Below are positions 57,860-64,000 of a stretch of 64,000 bases of DNA, piece by piece. Made by a program: the position numbers and the translations under genes. Below the pieces are notes generated by a model. It saw only the letters and a list, made by a program, of their open reading frames with translations. It made no database searches and was not told the origin of the DNA. Positions within the stretch are counted from its first letter, which is position 1, and every line of letters starts with the position of its first letter. The stretch covers positions 1 through 64,000 of the forward strand of contig CALUQN010000009.1 of assembly GCA_944322945.1 (NCBI GenBank), read 5' to 3'. Origin of the DNA: Candidatus Gastranaerophilales bacterium. Lineage in GTDB: Bacteria > Cyanobacteriota > Vampirovibrionia > Gastranaerophilales > Gastranaerophilaceae.

Positions 57860-60133
57860 TTAAAAATCATATTCCGGAATTTCAAATTTTTCGTTGTTGG
57901 CGTCCTTGTCGACAAACTCCAGATAATATTTCATAGCCTTATCTTTTGCAGAATCGTAGAACTTATCGGTTATGTATTTTTTGTGAAGTTCGGTTCTGTC
58001 ACCAGAGTAATTACCCAGCGCATTTGCGTACATTTCAATAATTCCTTTATCCAATCCTCCGCCGTAGGCTTTAGTTTTTGCATCAGTTCCGGACGGTCTA
58101 ATCTCAATATATTTGTCATCAAATTCAAGATAAGTGCCGTCGCCTACAAATTTGATTGATTTAAGATTGTCAAAAATAAGGCTCTTGAATGAATCGTTCA
58201 GGACTTCCCGCACATCTTCTATATCCATAACATTTTCTTTGACGGCAATTGCCATTGAAAGATAGAACAAATCATTCTTTGTGCGTTTCTTTTCACCTTC
58301 TGTTTTGGCTTCTTTGAGTTTGTTGATGTCAGGTTCTGATTCGTTGTAATAAGCTATGTCAACACGGGTGTCAAACCTTCCGATAATATTACTTTCGTTA
58401 AAAATTTCAACCAGATATTCAGAGAGAAGCTGTTTTCTCTTATACAATTTAGAAACAAGAGCAGACGCAACAATAATCGCTTCGGTTGCACTTTTTTCTC
58501 TCATTGCAACTGCACATCTGCCATGCTGTGATTTGATTAATTCTTCCGTGCCCATAATCATACCGCCGGATTCTTCTCCTCCGAATAAAAGCCGCGGATT
58601 AACGCCGAGATTTATCGGATTTGAAAATACATCATCCACTACAACTTCTTTATCAGGATTATTTTTCAGCTTTAATTCGACTTTTTTCATAATGTTCGCA
58701 ATTTCTTTAAAGCCGACAGGAACATTAACGACTTTCACATCGTGATTTTTTGCCCATTCATCCCAGGATAGTGCAGACGCTGTTGTTTTAATCATAAAGC
58801 GGGGATGTTTATCCCAGAGTTTTTGCGCTTTTAACTGTTTTGCCCAAAAATCCATCAACATTAAAAACGCCTGGTTTGCTGTGAACACAGTCAATATAGT
58901 TTTATCATCAAGTTTTACGTAATCAATTCCTGCTTCTTCAAGTTTTGGTATACGCAGACTGCTTTCAGTCTGCGTGATAGTCAGCCTGTCGTGATCCGGA
59001 TCAGTAATGAGAACAACAGTACCTAACGGAAAATCTTTTAATTTTTCACTGTAGTTTAAAGTTTCAATAACAGGGAAAAATTTGTCACCGTTCGGGCGTT
59101 TTGCAACAACAGTTGCATCAACAGAATAATCATAAAACGCCTTTTCGCCTTTTGGTGTATGGTCGTATTTTCCGATTGAGTGGAAGAAGGCGTCTTCTTC
59201 CGTGTTGAACCAGACAAACTTGTCGTCAACGCCGAGTTTTTTCAGTACTCTGCTCAGAGTTCTGTATGCAGAGCCACCGACGTTTTCTATTACGATATTT
59301 GCCTCAAGCGACTTAATCAAATCAAGATTAAATTTTTGTGATACGCCTGATTTCAGATATTCAACGTACAAATCAACACCGTCATCAATTGATGACATAA
59401 CTTTTTCATCAATTAACGGATTATTTTTTGCTGAAATTTTTATTGCATACGCGCCATTTTTTTCTGTTTCTTCAAAAATTTCACGGATTTTATCAACGAA
59501 CTCCATTGATTCTTCTGGAAGATACTGGCTGCCCTGACAGTTCAAATCTTTAGTCGCATTCTTGACTGAAATGCCGTGGCTGGATGTGATGTATTCACCG
59601 CCCAAAAGGTCAAGTTTGAATGCTAAAAATGAAGCCAGCCATATCGGTATAGTTTTTCTCCCCTCGGGTACGAGTGTTTTAATCCCGTTTGCAGCCTGAA
59701 TTCTTGCAATAGCATCCAGAAACAAATCTGAATTATATCGTACTTCTCTGCCTGCAATTTTAACAATTTCCTTATCCGGATATTTTTCTTTTGCTACAAG
59801 CGCTTTGGCTAATGTTGCAAGAACTATCCCCACAAGATTGATAGGAAATCTCGTATCCTGCGGGTACAAAATATTTTGTGGGCCTCTTATTCCGGCGGTT
59901 GAAACTTTTGCCTCTTTTTCATAGTTTGCAAACCATTCTTCAAGGTTCAAGCCTTCAGGATTGTTTTTTTCATCATAAGGTTTAAGGTGCTCTTTTTTTA
60001 AGGTAAATGTAAATTCTCCGTCATTTGTAAAATCCATCAAATTAAGATTTTTAATATAATCAGGGGTTTTGTCATATACGCTTTTAAATAATTCATTTTC
60101 TAATTCGTTTTCAGATTTTCTTAATTCTGTCAT
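57860..60133 (-). CDS. Long-form alpha-D-phosphohexomutase (phosphoglucomutase/phosphomannomutase type)
   Basis: Moves phosphate between C1 and C6 of hexoses, linking glycogen to glycolysis or sugar-nucleotide supply. The start is ATG 60133 (MTELRKSEN); GGAG lies 6 nt upstream, while the ATG four codons before it has none. The 757 aa exceed the usual 450-600. Order of loops: STAGIRG near residue 78, the phosphoserine region TSSHGISVKNA (usual TASHNP), metal loop DPDHDRLT (usual DGDGDR), sugar loop GGEESGGM and phosphate loop RPSGTDAKTK. Two of four loops are thus unusual, although the Ser-His and three Asp are kept. Substrate cannot be fixed by sequence. Confidence 0.85.
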   Translation of the reverse strand: MTELRKSENELENELFKSVYDKTPDYIKNLNLMDFTNDGEFTFTLKKEHLKPYDEKNNPEGLNLEEWFANYEKEAKVSTAGIRGPQNILYPQDTRFPINLVGIVLATLAKALVAKEKYPDKEIVKIAGREVRYNSDLFLDAIARIQAANGIKTLVPEGRKTIPIWLASFLAFKLDLLGGEYITSSHGISVKNATKDLNCQGSQYLPEESMEFVDKIREIFEETEKNGAYAIKISAKNNPLIDEKVMSSIDDGVDLYVEYLKSGVSQKFNLDLIKSLEANIVIENVGGSAYRTLSRVLKKLGVDDKFVWFNTEEDAFFHSIGKYDHTPKGEKAFYDYSVDATVVAKRPNGDKFFPVIETLNYSEKLKDFPLGTVVLITDPDHDRLTITQTESSLRIPKLEEAGIDYVKLDDKTILTVFTANQAFLMLMDFWAKQLKAQKLWDKHPRFMIKTTASALSWDEWAKNHDVKVVNVPVGFKEIANIMKKVELKLKNNPDKEVVVDDVFSNPINLGVNPRLLFGGEESGGMIMGTEELIKSQHGRCAVAMREKSATEAIIVASALVSKLYKRKQLLSEYLVEIFNESNIIGRFDTRVDIAYYNESEPDINKLKEAKTEGEKKRTKNDLFYLSMAIAVKENVMDIEDVREVLNDSFKSLIFDNLKSIKFVGDGTYLEFDDKYIEIRPSGTDAKTKAYGGGLDKGIIEMYANALGNYSGDRTELHKKYITDKFYDSAKDKAMKYYLEFVDKDANNEKFEIPEYDF

Positions 60134-60243
60134 AAAACTCTCCATGTCTATAGTGATTAATTTTTATTATATTATAAAAAACTTGTAATGTATCATATTT
60201 AAATATATAATTGTATTAGTAAAAACTATACAGAGGAAAAGTA

Positions 60244-60897
60244 ATGTTCTGGGACAAAGAAAAAAATTATGCCAAAAGAGACGCGTCAGAATTTAACCTT
60301 GCAAGATCCATTTTTCAAATTCTTGTGTGCAAAGTTTTTTACATGATACGACTCAAACTTGTCTATAGAATTGAAGTTCACGGTCTGGAAAATGTTCCAA
60401 AGGACAATCATTACATTGTATGTCCGAATCATCTTTCCACCCTTGATCCGCCAATGCTGGCCGGTGTAATGCCAAGAAGAATATCTTTTATGGCAAAGAA
60501 AGAATTGTATGACAACTTTTTCCTGCGCTGGTGGTTTGACTGGCTCGGGGCTTTTGCTGTGAACCGTGAAAAACTCGGACCTTCCACTATCAAAACAGCA
60601 CGTTCGATTATTGAATCAAAATGGGTTTTAGGACTGTTTCCGCAGGGTACCAGAGGCGAGGTCGGCGAGATAAAAGGTATTTCAAAAGGTTTTGCGACTC
60701 TTGCACGTTCGACAAAATGCGGAATTCTTCCTGTCGGTATTTTAGGCACTCAGGAAGTTAAAAGGCTGCCGTTTACCGGTAAAATCATAGTTAATATCGG
60801 CGAAATTATTCCGTATAGTGATAATGTTGATGAAATGGTCGCAAAATGGATTGAAGCTATCCAAAAATTAACAGGGTTCAAATATATTAAAGATTAA
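60244..60897 (+). CDS. plsC: PlsC-type 1-acylglycerol-3-phosphate acyltransferase (copy 1)
   Basis: Adds the second acyl chain in phospholipid synthesis at the inner membrane. The 217-aa protein shows the catalytic HX4D motif in PNHLSTLDPP near residue 59-68, the Arg/Lys motif FMAKKELYDN, GAFAVNRE and FPQGTRGEVG. GAGGAAAAG precedes the ATG by 4-7 nt. The second acyltransferase follows after only a few nt, so both are probably expressed together. Confidence 0.9.
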   Translation: MFWDKEKNYAKRDASEFNLARSIFQILVCKVFYMIRLKLVYRIEVHGLENVPKDNHYIVCPNHLSTLDPPMLAGVMPRRISFMAKKELYDNFFLRWWFDWLGAFAVNREKLGPSTIKTARSIIESKWVLGLFPQGTRGEVGEIKGISKGFATLARSTKCGILPVGILGTQEVKRLPFTGKIIVNIGEIIPYSDNVDEMVAKWIEAIQKLTGFKYIKD

Positions 60898-60912
60898 TGA
60901 ATGGAGTTAAGA

Positions 60913-61620
60913 ATGACTAAAAAAGTTCGTAATTACAACAGAAGATATCCGAATGAATACAACATATTCAGAACTTTATTCTATATGGCGTTCCTGCATG
61001 TTGTGGTTATTCCGTTCATGAAAATTTTCTACGACTATACTATAACTGGCAAAGAAAATCTTCCGACAAAGCACAAAAGCGGCAAATATATTTATACAGC
61101 AAACCATGTTTCAATTTTTGATCCGCCGATGGTGACAATGGCTGCCTATAGACCTATTGCTTATATGGCGAAAAAAGAATTATTTGAAGACGGTGAAAAA
61201 TTAAGCTGGCTTGTCAAACGTCTCGGGGCTTTTGCTGTAGACAGAACAAAGCCTGAAATAGCTACATTTAAAACTGTCAGAGATATCTTAGCAACAAGCT
61301 GGTCTTTAGGGGTATTTCCGCAAGGCGGTACAAGACCTTACGGCAAGCTGGAAAATATAAAAAAAGGTTTTGTTGTCATTGCTAAAAATGCAAAAGCTGA
61401 TATCGTGCCTGTAGCAATTGCTGACTTTAGCGGGTATCCTAAATTAAAACCGTTTACCAGACAGAAAGTAAATCTGCATATTGGTAAACCAATTTCATAT
61501 AAATTACCTGAAGATGTAATAATCTACGAGTGGTGCAGACAAATATCAGAACTTGCGGGCTACGAAAATTGCGCGCCGCTGCCGGAAAGCTACAAAATCA
61601 ATGAAAATCAACCGGTATAA
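60913..61620 (+). CDS. PlsC-type acyltransferase (copy 2, paralogue)
   Basis: A 235-aa acyltransferase. I choose ATG 60913 because GGAG lies six nt upstream; the ATG at 60901 has no such signal. The same four motifs are seen: ANHVSIFDPP (catalytic His/Asp), YMAKKELFED, GAFAVDRT and FPQGGTRPYG. Resemblance to the upstream gene is limited to these motifs and order, so the duplication is old. It may have a different acyl donor or acceptor (for example ornithine or lysophospholipids). Its downstream intergenic region holds an inverted copy of the dispersed element. Confidence 0.85.
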   Translation: MTKKVRNYNRRYPNEYNIFRTLFYMAFLHVVVIPFMKIFYDYTITGKENLPTKHKSGKYIYTANHVSIFDPPMVTMAAYRPIAYMAKKELFEDGEKLSWLVKRLGAFAVDRTKPEIATFKTVRDILATSWSLGVFPQGGTRPYGKLENIKKGFVVIAKNAKADIVPVAIADFSGYPKLKPFTRQKVNLHIGKPISYKLPEDVIIYEWCRQISELAGYENCAPLPESYKINENQPV

Positions 61621-61623
61621 ATA

Positions 61624-61749
61624 ACAAATCCCGCTAAAATTTTTTAAAACAACGTCATACTGAGCGTTAGCGAAGCATCTAAATAATAAAGATTCTTACG
61701 CCAAAAGCCTTCAGAATGACAGGCTTTTTATAGTATTTGTGGAATTTGC
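61624..61749 (-). repeat. Dispersed terminal-inverted-repeat (MITE-like) element, complete copy (B), reversed
   Basis: 126 bp with ends CAAATCCCGC (61625-61634) and GTGGAATTTGC (61739-61749). Read in reverse complement it follows copy A at 41979 in order: left end, TCATTCTGAAGG, AAGAATCTTTATTATTTAGATG, CTTCGCTAACGCTCAGTATGAC and right end. Confidence 0.8.
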
Positions 61750-61843
61750 GATATAAGATCATTTATTCAGGTAGTTACATATTTGATTTTATGTGTTACT
61801 ATGCTATAGTGTCAGTATGTAAAATAAAGGGGAATTTTTTAAT

Positions 61844-62398
61844 ATGAAGAGAGTTAATCTGTTTTTTCTAATATTAACGGCAGGTGCATTTATGGTTGTA
61901 CCTCAAACTATTTCCGCGCAGCCTGCATTGAATCTTGAAAATCCGGCCGCAGTCCAATCTTACGAAAAAGCTTATGTTTTGGCTAATCCGCTTGATATGG
62001 TTGCAGCGCCTAACAGATACTTGAATAAATATGTCAAAATAAGAGCAAAATTTGATAAGTTCTCTACCCTAGGTCTCGACTATGAGCCGGCGTTGCGTAG
62101 TTCAGAAGATTATATCTCTTTTTTAATCCAGCGTTCAGATGTAAAAGATCATAATATTCCGCTGTCTGAGATGAAAATTTTTATGAAACGCACCGAGGCT
62201 GAAAAACATATAGATTTAGATTCCGGCGACGAAATAGAATTTTGCGGAAAAGTGTTCTCTAACGCGCTGGGTGATGTTTGGATGGATGTTGAAAAATTCA
62301 CGGTACTTACTGTAAAAGCACCCAAAGAAAAGTCAGATAAGTCTGCGGCGGCTGATAATAAAGCTAATTCTGATAAAGCAGTCAGTCCTGCTAAATAA
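61844..62398 (+). CDS. Secreted hypothetical protein
   Basis: A 184-aa protein with signal peptide (MKRVNLFFLILTAGAFMVVPQTISA, cleavage near residue 25). The mature part begins QPALNLENPAAVQ and has a compact OB-like or beta-rich middle: KYVKIRAKFDKFSTLGLDYEP, EDYISFLIQRSDVKDHN and GDEIEFCGKVFSNALGDVWMD. It ends in a Lys/Ser/Ala-rich tail. The middle recalls secreted OB-fold (tRNA_anti-like) proteins, which is only a suggestion. GGGGA lies 9 nt before the ATG. It is 33 nt upstream of the GH57 gene. Confidence 0.7.
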   Translation: MKRVNLFFLILTAGAFMVVPQTISAQPALNLENPAAVQSYEKAYVLANPLDMVAAPNRYLNKYVKIRAKFDKFSTLGLDYEPALRSSEDYISFLIQRSDVKDHNIPLSEMKIFMKRTEAEKHIDLDSGDEIEFCGKVFSNALGDVWMDVEKFTVLTVKAPKEKSDKSAAADNKANSDKAVSPAK

Positions 62399-62431
62399 AA
62401 ATTTATTTTTTTAATTAGGAGTAGAAGAGTT

Positions 62432-64000
62432 ATGGATAATAATACTGCGGCTGCGGCAAACAGCAGCCAAAAAATTAAAAAAGATGTGTTTTTAACTATT
62501 CACGGTCACTTTTACCAGCCGCCAAGAGAAAATCCCTGGCTGGAAGCCATTGAACTGCAGGATAGTGCACTTCCATTCCACGATTGGAATGAACGTATTA
62601 CCAAAGAATGTTATAATCCAAACTCTGTTTCTAAAATTGTCGACAGCCGCAACCGTATTCTTGATATGGTTAACAACTACGAATATATGAGCTTTAATTT
62701 TGGTCCGACACTGCTTTCCTGGATGGAAGTCCACGCGCCTCTCGCGTATGAAAGAATTATTAAAGCTGATATCGAAAGCGCAGAAGCTCATAATGGTCAT
62801 GGTAACGCAATAGCGCAAGTTTATAACCACATGATTATGCCGCTTGCAAACGAAAACGATAAGCAAACTCAGGTAAAGTGGGGCATCAGAGATTTTGAAT
62901 ACCGATTTGGACGTAAACCGGAGGGTATCTGGCTTGCTGAAACCGCAGTAGATGATGCAACTCTTCGTGTTCTTGTCGAAAATGGTATTAAATTCACTAT
63001 TCTTTCGCCGTATCAGGCTGCAAAAATCAGAAAAACAGGTGATAAAAATTGGGCGGATGTCAGCTGGGGTAATATCGATCCGGCCCGCTCTTACCGTTAT
63101 AATATTAAGTCTGCTCCCGGTAAGCATATTGATTTGTTCTTCTATGACGGCGCAATCTCAAAATCCGTTGCTTTTGATGAATTACTGAAAGACGGCAACA
63201 GATTTGCTAAACGTCTGAAAGAAGGCGTTTCGGAACTTCGTGATTACCCGCAGCTTGTGAATATTGCAACTGATGGCGAAAGCTACGGACACCATACTAA
63301 ATTTGGTGATATGGCACTTGCTTATGTTCTAAAAGTCAAGGCCAAAGAAGAAGGCTTTATTATTACAAATTACGGCGAATATCTTGAAAAATATGAAAGT
63401 GATTATGAAGTTGATATAAAAGAACCTTCAAGCTGGAGCTGTTTCCATGGCGTCGGCCGCTGGAAAGAAGACTGCGGCTGCTCTACCGGCGGACACCCCG
63501 GGTGGAACCAGAAATGGAGAAAGCCGCTTAGAGATGCTATGGATTACCTGCGCGATGAGTTAATCAAGCTGTATGAAACTAAAGGTGCTGATTATTTTGT
63601 GTGTGACCCGTGGGAAGTGCGTGATAACTATATAAACGTTATTCTTGACCGCGGAGAAATGAATATAAGAAGATTTCAGGAAAAATATTTTAAACCTGAA
63701 CTCAATGACGCAAAACGCGTCCGTGCTATGGAATTATTGGAAATGCAGCGTCAGGCTATGCTTATGTATACAAGCTGCGGCTGGTTCTTTGCTGAAATAT
63801 CAGGGCTTGAACCTGTTCAAATTATGAAGTATGCTGCACGTGCTATGCAGCTTGCGGCACATTTTTCCGTGGAAAATTACGAGGCTAAGTATCTGGAAAT
63901 TCTTTCTGACGCCAAAAGCAACCTCACAGAACATGGTACCGGTAAAGATATCTATGAAAAATTCGTAAAACCGTCTGTTGTCACAACTAAACAAATAGCG
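62432..64000 (+). CDS. GH57 (alpha-amylase/4-alpha-glucanotransferase family) glycoside hydrolase, truncated by window end
   Basis: Open from ATG 62432 to the last base, 523 codons without a stop; the C-terminus is missing. AGGAG lies 10-11 nt upstream. The N-terminus has an Ala/Asn/Ser-rich leader followed by the GH57 opening LTIHGHFYQPPREN (residues 19-32). The nucleophile-type motif GIWLAETAVDD lies near residue 166. Later CSTGGHPGWNQKWRK, near residue 350, belongs to a Cys-rich part, and DUF3536-type C-terminal sequences usually follow in such proteins. The protein is cytosolic and presumably acts in glycogen branching or turnover. It would work with the GH13, ROK and phosphohexomutase genes of this window. 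Confidence 0.88.
   Translation, partial: MDNNTAAAANSSQKIKKDVFLTIHGHFYQPPRENPWLEAIELQDSALPFHDWNERITKECYNPNSVSKIVDSRNRILDMVNNYEYMSFNFGPTLLSWMEVHAPLAYERIIKADIESAEAHNGHGNAIAQVYNHMIMPLANENDKQTQVKWGIRDFEYRFGRKPEGIWLAETAVDDATLRVLVENGIKFTILSPYQAAKIRKTGDKNWADVSWGNIDPARSYRYNIKSAPGKHIDLFFYDGAISKSVAFDELLKDGNRFAKRLKEGVSELRDYPQLVNIATDGESYGHHTKFGDMALAYVLKVKAKEEGFIITNYGEYLEKYESDYEVDIKEPSSWSCFHGVGRWKEDCGCSTGGHPGWNQKWRKPLRDAMDYLRDELIKLYETKGADYFVCDPWEVRDNYINVILDRGEMNIRRFQEKYFKPELNDAKRVRAMELLEMQRQAMLMYTSCGWFFAEISGLEPVQIMKYAARAMQLAAHFSVENYEAKYLEILSDAKSNLTEHGTGKDIYEKFVKPSVVTTKQIA

Noticed and set aside
62492-63127. Long minus-strand open frame opposite the GH57 gene
   Set aside because: It is an antisense shadow of the GH57 reading frame, which carries all the recognisable motifs; no ribosome site fits.

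Overview
The window is an AT-rich bacterial chromosome segment with dense, mostly operon-packed genes on both strands. The encoded cell is diderm and LPS-type (LptC, LptA, a TolC-type outer membrane factor). It also encodes flagellar parts (an FlhB homologue overlapping a FliA-like sigma factor), a carbohydrate store (GH57, GH13, ROK sugar kinase, phosphohexomutase) and many lineage-restricted proteins of unknown function. This mix, together with the truncated protein at the left edge (it begins MGMAASQAR) and the 965-residue RVDKGLDRFY-type protein, fits the gut Melainabacteria/Vampirovibrionia (Candidatus Gastranaerophilales). That placement rests on remembered family features, not on a search, so it is a moderate-confidence inference. 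I found no rRNA, tRNA, CRISPR array, prophage or insertion sequence.

Layout. 1-992: end of a lineage-specific gene, then a 525-nt repeat-rich gap. 993-1643: lytic transglycosylase. 1848-5745: mtnP-yggT-trkA-trkH (methylthioadenosine salvage and potassium uptake). 5844-10446: a complete tolC-macA-macB-type tripartite efflux operon. 10532-17400: a small XRE regulator, then a leftward supra-operon lptC-lptA-TPR-dprA-topA-aroE. 17529-20821: dapA, secD, secF. 20909-24007: leftward hypothetical genes, including a secreted serpin-like protein, a solo BlaI-type repressor and a secreted glycine-zipper protein. 24067-29765: two small hypotheticals, a large radical-SAM protein, RNase E/G, a small membrane protein and a pilin-like protein. 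29762-40774: LysM protein, ketopantoate-reductase family protein, helicase-nuclease, an acetyltransferase coupled to a 965-aa protein, DtxR-type regulator and a GGDEF/HD-GYP protein. 40954-43756: ROK kinase and GH13 protein. 43811-50277: membrane proteins, prfB with its programmed frameshift, glycine-zipper protein, PHP phosphoesterase, RNase PH and two secreted charged proteins. 50618-53793: EF-hand-like protein, a five-fold GF-motif protein and acetolactate synthase. 53811-60133: family-4 uracil-DNA glycosylase, sigma factor, flhB, deoC, metF and phosphohexomutase. 60244-64000: two PlsC-type acyltransferases, a secreted protein and the start of a GH57 enzyme.

Three points stand out. First, eight genes or operons lack a ribosome binding site and instead have a promoter -10 hexamer ending 6-8 nt before the start codon (lptC, the gene at 24007, panE-like, dtxR-like, ROK kinase, prfB, ilvB, metF). 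This implies that leaderless mRNA is a regular expression mode in this organism. Second, a ~127-bp element with terminal inverted repeats (GCAAATTCC / GGAATTTGC) occurs in two complete and three partial copies, two of them flanking the ROK kinase, and looks like an undescribed MITE-like family. Third, several proteins look new or divergent: a secreted serpin-fold candidate with a probably non-inhibitory hinge, a small basic protein with five spaced R-x-V-V-x-G-F motifs, and a GGDEF/HD-GYP protein whose HD histidine is replaced.
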